Source: Limnephilus marmoratus (lineage: Eukaryota; Arthropoda; Insecta; Trichoptera; Limnephilidae). Taken from it: a DNA stretch of 64,000 bases. Position 1 is the stretch's first letter. Every line of letters begins with the position of its first letter. This document shows positions 50,345 to 61,734 of this stretch, in pieces. Both the position numbers and the translations under genes were made by a program. Location: assembly GCA_917880885.1 (NCBI GenBank), contig OU862927.1, positions 22,971,450 to 23,035,449 on the forward strand, read 5' to 3'. Below the pieces are notes generated by a model. The model was not told the origin of the DNA and did no database searches. It saw nothing but the letters and a program-made list of their open reading frames with translations.

Positions 50345-52695
50345 ATTTATTTATTTATTTATTTATTTATTTGTTTGTTTATTTAGCACAATAATATACA
50401 TCTATATACATAATTTATCAAATTTTGACTGCCCAACTAGGAGTATTATCCCGTTTTAGGACAGTCAAATAATTATGGGTATGAACATGTTGAACATGAT
50501 TTGTACAAAAAGAAAGAAAGTTGATGAAATAAAAAGAGGAAATAAAAAGAAAAGAAAGAATATAAAATAAAATAATAAAGAAAGTTTAAAATATAGTTCC
50601 TAACTGTTATTTGTTTAGCATAGCAAAAGAGAAAAAAAGTGAAGAGAGAGAATAAAATAAAAATGAAATAACCAATTGAAACATAAATGTAAATGAAATA
50701 ACCAATTAATAACATAAAGGTATATACAGATAGGTAGATACACATAATAATATAGATTAGAAGGAGGTATCTTTTACATAGTTCATAAATTTTTTGTTGG
50801 AATTTTTGTTGTTGTTTTTGGTTTGTGTTTGATTTTATTTTTTATGTAGTAAAAGTTCACTCTCCTTTCTCCCTAATTGTTGAAACCAAGTAGTGGTCAA
50901 TTTACGAAGAACACCTGTGCTTTCCTTTTTCCAAGCATCAGGCATGAAGTTGTATAGTTTTGGACCTAAGAAAGTGAAGTGTCTTTGAGCGAGAGATGTT
51001 TTGGTTGTGAGTGTTACAATTGGATTTCTCCGTGAGTGTCGGGTGTTGTGAGAGTGGTTAATAGATGGGTAAAGGTGGCGTTGTTTATGGGTGTTTAAAA
51101 TTAATTTTCTCATGTACAGTTGTCTAACATCCAGAACTTGTAATTCTTCAAATAGTGCATCACTGTGATATCTAAATGGTTTTTTGAGGATTACCCTTAG
51201 TAGTGATTTTTGAGCTTTTGCTAGTTTGTCCAAAACAGTTTTTACACATCCACCCCAACCTAAGGATGCATAGTCTAGAAGTGACCCGCACATAGCATCA
51301 TAAATAAGTTTCAATTCTTTTTTATGTAAGATATTTCTGATTGTCATAAACATGTACGTGAGCTTTCTAACCTTTGTGGTGACTAGATCCACGTGACCGT
51401 CCCATCTAAGATATTTGTCTACTACGACACCAAGATATTTTATATTGTCCACGCATTCTAATTTATAGCAAGTACAGGTAGTTGAGTCAGTGCATTTGTG
51501 TACAAAAATATTATATGCTTCCTTGGGTTGGCCGGCTTCTGTCGCACTAAATCGTATAAATTTTGTTTTTTCCGAATTGAGTGTTAACAGATTACTGTCT
51601 AACCAAAGTTTTAGCTGTTTTATTCCATCTCCTGCTTTGCAGTGTACATCGTGCCATGTTCTTCCTTCAAATATTAAGACAGTATCATCTGCAAATGTTA
51701 TAATGTGATTGGAAAAATTGCTGTTACACAGATCATTTATATAAATACTGAACAAAATAGGTCCTAAGGTACTTCCTTGGGGTACACCAAATTCTACAAT
51801 GGCCGGATCACTAATAGTATCATTAATTTTAACTTTTTGGTATCTGTTAGCTAAGTAACTACCCATCCATTTGTGTAGCTGTCCCTGAATACCTATAGCC
51901 TTTAGTTTTTTTAGAAGTATTTTATGCGAGATGGTATCAAAAGCTTTGGAAAGATCTAAGAAGAGAGCAATAGATTTATTTCCCCGGTCAATATTATTGG
52001 AAATAATATCCGCCAGTTTGGCAATTGCATTTTCTGTTCCTAGACCTGGTCGAAAGCCGAACTGGTTGTTTGATAAAATTTTATGAGTTTCTAGGTAGAG
52101 GGTGAGACGATTTTTTACGATTTTCTCAATAATTTTTGAGAATGAGTTGAGCAGAGATATTGGCCGATAATTATGTATATCCGATTTGATTCCATTTTTG
52201 TGAATCAGTATAACAACTGATTGTTTTAGGTGGTTTGGGAATGTGCCTGTCTTGAAACTAAGATTACAAATGTATGCAATAGGATTCGCTATGAGTGGTT
52301 TCAATACTTTCAGCAGATTTGAGGAAATTTCGTCTGGCCCACAGGCATTAGATGACTTAAGCTCATCTATCATTTTCATGACTTCTTTAGTCGTTGTTTG
52401 AATCTCGTCTGTTTTAAAATTAAGAACAGTTGTAGGTATGTTGGCTAGTTCAGATTCAGTTTTATTACATTTTTCAAGGATTTTATTTGCGAGAGAGGCT
52501 CCTACTGAAGTGAAATAATGATTAGCAAAATTAGCCATCAATTTGGGATTAGTAGTACTTGTATTTTTAATATCCAATGATTGTATGAAAGACGATTTGC
52601 TGTTTTTTGTTTTGTTAATTTTACGAAATATTTCCCAGAAATGTTTTGGAGTTATGGTATTTTCGTATATATATTTTTTGTAGAAATGTTTGGCT
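50345..52695 (-). mobile_element. 5'-truncated LINE with uninterrupted RT
   Basis: Minus-strand element. The right border at about 52,690 joins a different LINE. At its left is an (AAAT)n-type tail (seen as TTTATTTATTT at 50,347-50,385). About 450 bp of 3' UTR separates the ORF stop from the tail. Confidence 0.75.
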
Positions 52696-52769
52696 TTTCC
52701 CGAAACTATAGAACATATTATATCGGGATGTTCTATATTAGCGCCTTCCGAGTATACATTTAGGCACAA
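50835..52769 (-). CDS. LINE reverse transcriptase (CR1/Jockey-like), no endonuclease
   Basis: 644 codons. The first about 27 are antisense of the neighbouring element; LINE sequence starts near FYKKYIYENTITPKHFWEIF. RT landmarks: SNACGPDEISS (about 140), NYRPISLLNSFSKIIEKIV (200), FGFRPGLGTENAIA, motif A LFLDLSKAFDTISH (about 269), motif B GVPQGSTLGPILF (328), motif C TFADDTVLIF (358), IKYLGVVVDKYLRW. No frame break. The EEP endonuclease is missing through 5' truncation, so it is not autonomous. It is close in layout to the 15.4-kb element. Confidence 0.85.
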   Translation of the reverse strand: MCLNVYSEGANIEHPDIICSIVSGKAKHFYKKYIYENTITPKHFWEIFRKINKTKNSKSSFIQSLDIKNTSTTNPKLMANFANHYFTSVGASLANKILEKCNKTESELANIPTTVLNFKTDEIQTTTKEVMKMIDELKSSNACGPDEISSNLLKVLKPLIANPIAYICNLSFKTGTFPNHLKQSVVILIHKNGIKSDIHNYRPISLLNSFSKIIEKIVKNRLTLYLETHKILSNNQFGFRPGLGTENAIAKLADIISNNIDRGNKSIALFLDLSKAFDTISHKILLKKLKAIGIQGQLHKWMGSYLANRYQKVKINDTISDPAIVEFGVPQGSTLGPILFSIYINDLCNSNFSNHIITFADDTVLIFEGRTWHDVHCKAGDGIKQLKLWLDSNLLTLNSEKTKFIRFSATEAGQPKEAYNIFVHKCTDSTTCTCYKLECVDNIKYLGVVVDKYLRWDGHVDLVTTKVRKLTYMFMTIRNILHKKELKLIYDAMCGSLLDYASLGWGGCVKTVLDKLAKAQKSLLRVILKKPFRYHSDALFEELQVLDVRQLYMRKLILNTHKQRHLYPSINHSHNTRHSRRNPIVTLTTKTSLAQRHFTFLGPKLYNFMPDAWKKESTGVLRKLTTTWFQQLGRKESELLLHKK

Positions 52770-53325
52770 TCAGGTTTTAAAAATAATTCACCAAAGTTTG
52801 GTAATTAAACATACCTTGATTGACTGCCGTAATATAGTACCATATTATGAATATGAACCAAATTCATTTTTAGAAAATGAATTTTATAAAATATATTATG
52901 ATAAAACTATACTAACAGACAGAACAATTAGTCATAATAGAGCTGATATAGTTTTACATGACAAAATTAATAAAATAACTTATATCATTGATGTAGCTAT
53001 TCCAAATTCCTGTAATATTCAAAAAACTATTTCTGAAAAAATAAGAAAATACGCAGATTTAGGAAATGAGATTAAAAGAATTTGGCATTCTCGGACTATA
53101 AAAATATTGCCATTTGTTATTTCGGCCACTGGCATAATACCTAGGAATCTGATTCAAAATTTAAGCATATTAGATTTGTCAAAGAATTTGTATATAAAAA
53201 TGCAAAAATCAGTCATTTTAAATACATGTAGGATTACAAAGGATTTTTTAAATATTTATATTGAGGGATCGGTAGGATTTATAGGTTCAATTAGAAATGC
53301 CACAGAGCCGAACCCTCTGATATGA
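52690..53325 (+). CDS. LINE C-terminal restriction-like endonuclease fragment
   Basis: 211 codons, of which the first few join the neighbour. TIEHIISGC is the zinc-knuckle end, followed by EYTFRHNQVLKIIH, TDRTISHNRADIVLHDK, KITYIIDVAIPNSCNI and KYADLGNEIKRIW. The NR(A/P)DIV...YIIDVA pair (PD-D/E-x-K type, P changed to A) is the endonuclease that R2/NeSL-like LINEs use at the C-terminus, in contrast to the EEP type at the N-terminus. The RT is absent. A 3' UTR runs to TTTATTTATTT at about 53,603. It is head-to-head with the previous LINE. Confidence 0.75.
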   Translation: MAFPETIEHIISGCSILAPSEYTFRHNQVLKIIHQSLVIKHTLIDCRNIVPYYEYEPNSFLENEFYKIYYDKTILTDRTISHNRADIVLHDKINKITYIIDVAIPNSCNIQKTISEKIRKYADLGNEIKRIWHSRTIKILPFVISATGIIPRNLIQNLSILDLSKNLYIKMQKSVILNTCRITKDFLNIYIEGSVGFIGSIRNATEPNPLI

Positions 53326-53625
53326 AAATATCTGGAGTCGGTGAATTATATTCCCATTTGGTCTCTAGTAGGTTGACATGTTGTTCTTGTATTTATAATA
53401 CTTATATAGTGCAATTGCATAGCGTGGGTTGACTAGATGATCATTTGGGGAAGTGTGTGAAAGGGTTTAGTTTTTCCTTCTTTTTTTTCCTTTTTTTTTT
53501 TTGTGGAAAATTTAACCCGGACATTTAAATCTGGTGCATAAATAATTGGAAAATTTGTATAGCGCCGTTTTTGTGAAAAATCACCTCAAGGGCGCTTATA
53601 TTATTTATTTATTTATTTATTTTCG
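53326..53625 (+). other. 3' UTR of the restriction-like-endonuclease LINE
   Basis: Ends GAAAAATCACCTCAAGGGCG then (TTTA)n. An inverted partial match, CTTGAGGTGATTTTTCACCG, lies at 42,333-42,352. That suggests another buried copy end there. Confidence 0.45.
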
Positions 53626-53963
53626 GGAAATCGACAGTTTACGTTTTTCCAGTTTGTACATGTTTGTATAGCCAAAATAAAACCAATTATGGATTTCCTC
53701 CATGTGATTTTACCTCTGATTAACAGCGTAATAAAAAAATTAAATAATAAATTTATAATAAAGCAGTATGAGATCAAAAATTTTATAAAACAAAAGATTA
53801 AGTATATAAAATATAAAACTAAAATTTACATAAAACATAAAATATCAATACATTGGTAACCATAAGAAGCCAGATTGTACATATAAATCAAATCATAACA
53901 GAATTAAAGATAAACGATAGAAACATAGACACATAACATATTCATGAAACATATTTACTTATA

Positions 53964-55257
53964 CAGGGTGGACCATAACTGTGTTCGCGGTTTGTTTCGT
54001 TATTTTTTTAACAATGCGTGGGGCGAACGCGGTTCGGGGGATATCGTTAGACGCGTTATTTCGTGGAAATTTTAGTCGCCTTGGAGCCGTTCACGGGAGA
54101 GCAGCGCGCATTTTGTGTTCGTGCATATTACATAAACAATTATTTCGTGACGATTTCGAGACGAATGTACCGTGCTGATTCGGTTTACGAGACATTAATC
54201 AAGCACCAAGAGCAAAATCTATTCGGAAATGGATCAAAATGTTTGAGACAACCGGCTCAACAGTAAAAACTATTGATGAAGGTCGCCCGAAGTCAGCGTG
54301 GATACCAGAAGTTATCTAGCGTGTTAGTGAATCAGTGAGGGAAAATCCACAACAAACTACTCGCAAGAGAAGCCGAGCCTTATCCATCAAGAGGACCACT
54401 TTACAAAGAATTTTACGCCACGATTTACATCTAAAAGCTTATAAAATTCAGCCGACGCAAGAGTTGAAGCTGAATGATTCCGATCTTCGACTTAATTTGG
54501 CCAATGTGATGCTGGAACGTTTTGACAATTTTTTCAACATAATGTTCAGCGATGAGGCCAATTTCCATATCAATGGCCATGTTAATAAACAAAATTGCCG
54601 GTATTGGTCTGAGAATAGTAGAAGAAGAAGAAGAAGACCCCCCGACAGAAGCATCAACGTCCCTTGCATAGCCCGAAGGTCATTGTGTGGGCTGCAATAT
54701 CAGAGGGGTATCTTTGGCCAATATTTCTTTGACAGATGCTTCAGGAGTTCTTGGTCCCAGCTCTTCAAGATTTTCAAGGCCACAATTCAAGGAGCTGGTT
54801 TCAGCAGGACGGCGCCTCCTGACACACTTCTAAACTGTCCATGGACCGTTTGAAGAAGATGTTCCCCGAAAAACTCATTTCACGAGGAGGAGACATTGAG
54901 TGGCCTCCACGGAGCCCAGATCTCAGCCCGTGTGATTATTTTTTGTGGGATACTTAAATTCAAGAGTCTATGAAGACAATCCGACAACAATAAATCAGTT
55001 AAAACAAAACATTGTACGGGAAATTTACGCCATCTCACGGGCAACTTGTCAACGTGTTTTTTGAGAATTTTCGAATCCGCCTTAGACAATGTCAACAGGC
55101 TGATGGAGCTCACTTGGACAATATAATTTTTATAACTTAATGTCATTAAAATTTCCATTTATTGTAGTTTTTGAAAATATTAATAAAACATGTCTAAGTT
55201 CTACCATTATTTATTTATTGTTAATTAAAACTAGGTATACAGTTAAGGGCCACCCTG
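53964..55257 (+). mobile_element. Mariner-like transposon (DUF4817-type), degenerate
   Basis: Ends CAGGGTGGACCATAACTGT and complement of CAGGGTGGCCCTTAACTGT, with TA on both sides (53,962 and 55,258). 1,294 bp with a plus-strand transposase in pieces. Confidence 0.85.
54063..55140 (+). pseudogene. IS630/Tc1/mariner transposase pseudogene
   Basis: Pieces in different phases: EPFTGEQRAFCVRAYYIN (DUF4817-like N-terminus), WIKMFETTGSTVKTIDEGRP, SVRENPQQTTRKRSRALSIK with TTLQRILRHDLHLKAYKIQ, then the catalytic FSDEANFHINGHVNKQNCRY, a C-terminal WPPRSPDLSPCDYFLWD block near 54,900-54,955, and QADGAHLDNIIF. Both catalytic D regions are recognisable, but an AGAAGAAGAAG expansion near 54,620 and several frame changes inactivate it. 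Confidence 0.8.
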
Positions 55258-55261
55258 TATA

Positions 55262-55810
55262 ATAAATAAGTCCCATCGAGAGCTCGTACTGACGTCATTG
55301 ACGTTGGTCCTCTACCTCTCATGCGTCCTGTTAAAAATTAAAAAAGCAGTCGACACCAGAACGATACCGTCAACAAAATGTGCAAAAAGTTGCACTGAGG
55401 GAAAAACGTCATTCTTTTGAGGCTAATTGCAAAAACTTGTGCTCGAGCTTTGAAAGTGGTTTTTTAGGCCCTATGGCGCTGAACCAATTGACATTTTTGA
55501 TTCTTAGGTACTAATAAATGTGGTCTGGAGAGGAATCATTCAAAAAAATCTTTAAAAAGTGCATTTATGAAAAACTTATCATTCTTACGGGAAAATACAA
55601 GGCTAGGGATTGAACTTTGAAAGCCGTTTTCTCAGGCTCCCTGGCCTCGCATCAACTGAAATTTTAGATTCTTACTAAAAATTATGGTCTAAAAAAAAGA
55701 ATTTTCACGTGCGATTTCAATGAGACCAGCATATTAATGTTGTGACGATGGGAGCAAAGTTGGCAAAAGTGTTCACAAAAAAATGTTTTTTTCTTTCAAT
55801 GTTAAGCCTC
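55262..55810. repeat. Two diverged copies of a roughly 110-140 bp unit
   Basis: AAGCTTTGAAAGTGG / GAACTTTGAAAGCCG, TTTTTTAGGCCCTATGGCGC / TTCTCAGGCTCCCTGGCCTC and GATTCTTAGG...TGTGGTCT / GATTCTTACT...TATGGTCT follow in the same order. No gene is recognised. Confidence 0.4.
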
Positions 55811-55813
55811 GAT

Positions 55814-56247
55814 TACACACGGTGAGTTTACAAGCTACTATCTGGGAAATTCACTATCTGTTAGTAAACTCGCCCAGTGTCATCGTGTTACTTGCTAACT
55901 AGCAGCGACTAGCAGATTGTTGACAATCTACGAAAAAAAGTTGACAGGTCGTCAACTTTACTCGCCTACACGCTTGCTCCGCTTGCTCGTGATTGTTTTA
56001 TTTATGTTTCCAACATGGCTTCCGATAAACAGCTATTTTGACTGCTGTTTTGCTGATTTCGACTGTGAAACATCTGAAGAATTAGTTCACGCAGGCGTCG
56101 TTATTCTTGTTACTGGCGCTAGCAGCGGCCTCAGTTTCCTACGCTTCCGAGCGAGTGCACAGTTTTGTGTGTCATCATGACAATCTCACTCGCCGATTTA
56201 CCCGCTTTTAAAACTTAGTAGATAGTAGCTTGTAACTCGCCGTGTAA
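55814..56247. mobile_element. MITE with Harbinger-like ends
   Basis: TACACACGGTGAGTTTACAA and the complement of TTACACGGCGAGTTACAAGC, both running into GCTACTATCT, give about 28-bp inverted ends. The interior has an ATGGCTTCCGATAAACAG start followed by stops. 434 bp, degenerate. Confidence 0.55.
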
Positions 56248-57045
56248 GTTTTAATAATAAGTTTTAATAATATTTCCAACACTCTTCAATGAATCAAAGA
56301 TATGAAATTCGGAGTACCTATATTCTATGTAGATAATTCTGTATGTACATTTTATAATGCTCGCATACTGGATAAGTTGTGACGTTAGCAATTTCATGTA
56401 TTCATATATCAATGAAAATATTTCTTAAACATCCAAACAAATTTTACTGATCTTCAGCAAATATCAGTACGCCGTTTGATATTTAAGTTTGTTGAATATT
56501 ACGAGTGAAACTTAGAGAAATTTCCAAGAATATTAATTGATTCGAGAATCAGTATCTTCGTGCAAAACCGGTACAAATATAATGGAGTACTTGAAAGTAT
56601 AAATGAATGCTTCAATCAAATTAGACTTAAGTTGACGTTATTAAATTCCAGTGAATTATTTATTTAATTATTCGGGATTATTGTCATTCAAAATCGTTAA
56701 CTGGAACCACAAACAAATTTGGTTTCTAACCATAAGTATTTTATGTGGGGTTAAAACTTAAAGTACTTATTCATATCAAATCGTGATCGAAGTCACGTAA
56801 GCACATAAATATCTTAACTGGGTTATTCGTATCCGCGAAGATCGTATCTATCCAGATAACAATAATTTTTAAAGCTTCACATACAATTTTTATCTTTTAA
56901 TTTTCTTCATTCAAATAATTTTATATTCAAATCTTTATAGGTACCTTTTAGAGAAAGGTATCTTATATTTCTACATTTTACTTTTTATTGTTTTATTTCT
57001 CTCTTTAAATTTTTATTTTTACCTAATAATTTATATTATTTAATT
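56248..57045. other. No gene seen
   Basis: AT-rich unassigned sequence. Confidence 0.3.
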
Positions 57046-57046
57046 A

Positions 57047-57255
57047 AATGAAGACAATATTAGCGAAACTCAATCGAAATCTGGAGACAGAAAAATCAGA
57101 CAAGATATTGGCTCCGCTGGGACTCGAACCCAGAACCCTTTTCTTACATGGAAACAGCTCTACCGATTAAGCTATGGAACCCATATTAATTCGGTCACTT
57201 TTAACTGTATCATACTTCGACTAAGAACTACCAACATTATCTTCATTTACTTAAC
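57047..57255 (-). mobile_element. Foldback-family element containing a tRNA-like sequence
   Basis: The left end GAAGACAATATTAGCGAAAC is shared with the palindromes at 22.25 and 57.46 kb. A degenerate right end (complement GAAGATAATGTTGG) lies near 57,235-57,250. Between them is a minus-strand tRNA-like sequence. Confidence 0.5.
57110..57181 (-). other. tRNA-like sequence (probably not functional)
   Basis: Minus strand: acceptor GGTTCCA/CGGAGCC (one A-C mismatch, one GU), D arm GCTTAATCGGTAGAGC, anticodon stem GTTTC/GAAAA (one mismatch), loop CATGTAA, T arm CTGGG-TTCGAGT-CCCAG. Loop base 33 is A, not U. The good A and B boxes would allow polymerase III transcription. The repeat context argues for a tRNA-derived sequence. 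Confidence 0.55.
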
Positions 57256-57399
57256 GCACATATTATTGGCTGCTATCTTTATATATGATTACAAGATTCA
57301 ACTCGAACTAAATGCAATCTAGATAGTGTCTGGATAAATTTTTATACATTTTATTTGTAATACGCGACATCTATTGACTTTTTCTGCAAGTCTAGGATG

Positions 57400-57575
57400 A
57401 ATATTTATTATTAATTTTTTACACTTTATGAGTAAAATCTCAAATTATAATATTTAATTAAATGAAGACAATATTAGCGAAACTCAATCTAAGCTAATAT
57501 TGTCTTAATTTATTTAAATATTATAATTTGAGATTTTACTCATAAAGTGTAAAAAATTAATAATAATAATTTATA
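57400..57575. repeat. Near-perfect palindrome of the GAAGACAATATTAG family
   Basis: Arms of about 85 bp (TTTTTTACACTTTATGAGTA, AATCTCAAATTATAATATTT, GAAGACAATATTAGC and complements) meet at AAACTCAATCTAA. The tRNA-like centre has been lost. Confidence 0.7.
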
Positions 57576-57579
57576 GTTT

Positions 57580-58149
57580 GTACTTTAATACTTTATATTT
57601 TGTACTTTTCACTTTATAATTTACTTTTATACATTATAGCTTTTATTCACTACTTATTACCTTCATTTTTACCTTTTTTCGCCCAGTTTGACTCTTGGTG
57701 ACCACTTTATAAATCCGATAGGAACTGGTTCCAGAAATAGCCGGTTCTTCGGATCCACTATGATCCAGTGACAGCTAGTCACCGGGACAAAGTAACCGCG
57801 ACAGTCAATGACGTCATATGTAATATACAGCCGCGTGCTATTATTATTTACAACTCCCAGTTACAAAAATAAAATGATATTTTCGTCAATCTTTCCATAT
57901 CTGGAGAGATATACAAAATTACAAATTCGTAGTACTTACGCCTGCCAGGCGGTGCTAATCAGGCAAACTGTTGATGTAAGTGACGCCATTACAAAAGTAC
58001 ATTTATATACAAATTCCACGTACGAAAATGGTTTTACATAAGGCGCGGCATCAGAGTTGCATCGTTAGCCGGATTCTTAAATTTCAACTGTACAGTCTCT
58101 AGCCTGTTAATACTGCTTGATGATGTTTATATATGTTTGCTCATTCTAC
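57580..58149. other. No gene seen
   Basis: Unassigned sequence; one 77-codon plus frame at 57,808-58,041 lacks recognised motifs. Confidence 0.25.
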
Positions 58150-58600
58150 AATTTGTGTTCATATAGACCAATAAACGCTGATTCTGAATATATAAGTTTT
58201 ATTTAATAATATTAAACGCAGAGTTTTTAAAAAATTATTACAAAGTACATTTTTAATCAGGTCGTAAAAACACGCCGTCAAGTTGGCATTATCACCGTAA
58301 AGTCATTGTATGGGAATGTAGGAATGACACAAGGCATCGTACTAATTTATTCGTTTATTACATACTGTTTATAGAGATTTAGTTGTTGTGTTTATTGAAA
58401 CATTATTAAGGCCTAATTTTTTAAAAATAAAGGTATTTCTTATCAGTTTATCTCTATTATTGAAAATATTCAAAAACTACTGCACAAAAAAAATAGTAAT
58501 GCTACTTCTAGGGAGAATACTTCCAACACCGAATACAAAATGGCGGCAGTTGATCACCTGATTGCTCGATCCTATAGTAACTTTTCAGGAGTGATGACGT
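58150..58600 (+). repeat. Second copy of the 10.8-11.2 kb repeat
   Basis: CCAATAAACGCTGATTCTGA, ACGCCGTCAAGTTGGCATTA, CACCGTAAAGTCATTGTAT and TAGGGAGAATACTTC match the complement of 10,774-11,220. Ends near CCTATAGTAAC. Confidence 0.55.
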
Positions 58601-59295
58601 CACATGATTCACTATACATACGGTGGTTTTCGGGGGATCTTGAAAAATTAAAAATTTGACAATTATTTTAACTATTAAAACTAACTCTAGAAATAAATGA
58701 AAATATGCAGTTATTTAGGTTAGAAGGTTAAAAAAAAAAATTAAAAATGGACTGGAGTTCTCTATTGCTTTTTGTCAATTAATTTGCTTTTTTCAAGTAC
58801 TTTTTGGCAGTACTTTTGATCCCATTTGTTTTGAAATCCATGTTTCATCTAGGCACGTGCACATTATTTAACGTACGAATGCCTTTCTTCTGCAGCGTAG
58901 ATCACTATTTGAGAATTTTACTAGACCGTTTCTACTGTTTGCTAGCTGTCCTCTCATGTGGACCCAGACAGAAAAAAACAAGTAATTTAGTTTACAAAGC
59001 GTCGAGTCAAGGCATGTCGGCTTGATCTTGATGACGTTAGAGTTCTTTCCACAAAAACAGGGTCTTTGTCATTTGCTAAAATGTTCTTTGTACAACGGAG
59101 ATTAACCTCGTAGAAAGCAGTTTCGGTTGAATTTTTAATTATTTCTTAACAAAACGATATTCATTAACAAATTAACACATCGTTGTGTGCTCTTTTACAT
59201 AGAATTCTTACATAATGGGTTAAAATTAATGATACATGTTTAAAAAAAATTAAAACTACTTTCACAGGTATTAGAAACATTATTGATTTTATTTA
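58601..59295. other. No gene seen
   Basis: Unassigned; a 73-codon plus frame at 58,804-59,025 has no recognised motif. Confidence 0.25.
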
Positions 59296-59297
59296 CG

Positions 59298-59560
59298 TTA
59301 ATTCCACGCAGTAGGCCTTGAGAAAAATAAGTTTCCTCGAGGCCTATGTCGCCTTTGGGGATGCTTCGTGGAGGCATTTTTAAAGGAGTAAATATTTTAT
59401 AGGAGGGAGGAAACATAGAGGCCAGAAATATTCAATGAAGGTTTCAACAGATGCTCACTCCACACTCTATCGCCTAAATATGTTGGTCATACACAATCAA
59501 ATGCCTTCAAATGGATTTAAATGAGTTTCAAAGGACCTTCTGTGCAGAGTTAATTTTATT
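59298..59560 (-). mobile_element. Diverged LINE-tailed short retroelement
   Basis: TTCCACGCAGTAGGCCTTGA, TTTCCTCGAGGCCTATGTCG and TTTGGGGATGCTTCGTGGAG are diverged versions of the family tail. The body is unrelated; it is possibly truncated, or a second short inverted piece ends at GACCTTCTGTGCAGAG. Confidence 0.45.
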
Positions 59561-60402
59561 ACTTCCATCATGAGCTACGGAGCTTAAAATAAAATTTAAC
59601 TAAACTAAAAAAAAAATGGAGTCTTTAATCGCGCATTAAGGAAATATTGCGTTAATACATTTTTCTAATTATAACAACAATTTAAAATTGTTTAATTCAA
59701 AAATTTTTCTCATAAAAAATTAACACAATATGTTGTCACTGGTTTAAACTTTTAGGTTCTCCCATTTTGTACAGCTAAACTCGGGCTAAACCAATCAAAA
59801 TAAAATAGTGAACGATATATCCAATTAATAATAACATTGTATCGAAAGGCATTCAAATAAGTTGGTCATTGTTGCTGAATGAATTCCAATCTCATCAATC
59901 TATGTACACAATATGTTCAAATACCATATTGTCTTAAACCGTGTCAACGGATACACATACATACTATGTATCTCGTGGATTCCTTACAAATCTATAATAA
60001 TATGTATTATCTAGAAGCCATGTCCTAAGACCCTTGTTATCCGCCAGTTAAGAACAAAGTACTATTGTCCGGATTGACCCCCAGTATTAACATTATTTGT
60101 TTGGGGGATACATTTGTCTGGAACTAGTCATTGTGCGCTGTGTCTTACCTCACCTCTGGATCTGCTGTTCGGGCCACATATAGATAGAAAATAAATACCA
60201 ATTTGTGGGACCTCTGATGTACCCCGGCGGCTATGGTTTGGGCCTACGCACAGAGGGACGTTTTGCAAAAGAAGAACAGAAGCGTTTTTCAGAAGCGACA
60301 TTCATTCTCAAATTATTTATAAAATTGTTTATTTAAAATCATTAAATAATAATAATGATAATATGTCTTTATTGATAGAAATTTACGCCTTTATTTTTAA
60401 TC
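59561..60402. other. No gene seen
   Basis: Unassigned AT-rich sequence, ending in a CTAT microsatellite at about 60,405-60,433. Confidence 0.3.
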
Positions 60403-60438
60403 TACCTATATATCTATCTATCTATCTATCTATCACTA

Positions 60439-60946
60439 TCTCTGTATAAATAAAAATGAATCACCGAAATGTGAGTACGCGCATAACTTCCGAACGACTG
60501 CACGAAATTAGATTATTCTTTTTTTTTGTCTTCGTTATTGTCCGGACAAGGTTTATGTAAGACTACTGATGAGCTTTGACATTATGAAATTTGTATAAAA
60601 AAATTGCAATAGGTGGCACGCGAGCTGTTCGAAAACTGAATGTACCGGGACTTAATATATGGAATGCGGGAGGGAGGAGGGGGAAGGGGAACACTAGTAG
60701 GGGGTTCGCGGGAGGGGGGGGAACCCGGGAGGGGGGAGGGGAATCTGGGAGGGGGGAGGAACACTCGGAAGGGGGGTTGGAATGGGAGAGGGAAGGTGGA
60801 GGAGGCGAAGTGGGAACGCGAGAAGGAAAGGGGATGCGGGATAGGAAGGGGAAGCGGAAGAGGAACGGGACGAACGGGAAAGGACACGCAGGGAGAAACA
60901 ATTTCTTTATTAAATGGCATGGTAACGCATGCCGGGAACCAGCTAG
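60439..60946 (+). mobile_element. Helitron-like element, G-rich form, complete
   Basis: Starts TCTCTGTATAAATAAAAATG after a CTAT microsatellite. It ends with hairpin GGCATG-GTAACG-CATGCC, GGGAACCAG-CTAG and T. 508 bp. The purine-rich middle (GGGAGGGGGGAGG) yields long spurious frames on both strands. Confidence 0.75.
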
Positions 60947-60949
60947 TTA

Positions 60950-61295
60950 TTTATAAAAAAAAAGTACGCTTTCAGTGTTAGCAGTATATATTGGTGTATA
61001 AAGTACATACGTACAAAAAGTAGAAAACAGAAAAAATATACAAATGAGTATAATAAGTTATAATAAGTTGAGGTTTCTCATAACCCGCCTCACTAGGCTA
61101 GCCTGTATTGCTGCAGTAATTTTTAAGTTAATTTGTAATACCTACGAATGTTAACTTAACACTTGTATTAAAGTATATTCACTTAATTAGTTGGTTGCGT
61201 TAATAGTGTCATATTTGGATGAGTGCACCGGTATAGGCCCTATCTTTACTTTTGATCCAAATTTTTAAGTTCTCTTTGGAATTGTTTTGTGAATC
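60950..61295. other. No gene seen
   Basis: Unassigned AT-rich spacer. Confidence 0.3.
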
Positions 61296-61734
61296 AATGG
61301 GGTATTTCCACAAACGAGGTATTCTGTTGAAAATATACGGAATATTTAAAGATCATTTTTCTGATTTTAATCATCCTACTAAAATTGTTTGTTTCATAGG
61401 TTTTCATTTAATATTATTGATTTTAAAAACGGTCTAAAACTGACAAAATCAAAACGACCCATGGTTTGTAAATCGGAAAGTGACGTAACAAGCGTCACTC
61501 AGCTGGGCCAGCATAAATTAACAATGTCAGTGAGCGTCCACGCTCATGACGTGAATCGATGGCTCCGCCCCAAATTTAAAAAAAAATCGTTTTTGCGGTA
61601 ATTCGAAAATGGGAAACTTTGACTCGCTGTAGAAAATTTATTCGTCAATTTAAAAATAAAATAAAAATGCTGTAATCATAGTTATGTTTTTCTTAATTTT
61701 TTTAAGCAATAAAATTTTGTGGAAATACCCCATT
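61296..61734. mobile_element. MITE adjoining the satellite array
   Basis: AATGGGGTATTTCCACAAA and exact complement TTTGTGGAAATACCCCATT (19 bp) bound 439 bp. The interior is non-coding, with TGACGTAACAAGCGTCA and CATGACGTGAATCG. The tandem array starts directly after. Confidence 0.65.

Noticed and set aside
52581..52763. Short plus frame within the LINE junction
   Set aside because: Antisense of the RT coding sequence; no independent support.
57110..57181. Functional tRNA gene on minus
   Set aside because: Position 33 is A, an anticodon-stem mismatch is present and the surroundings are a multi-copy foldback.
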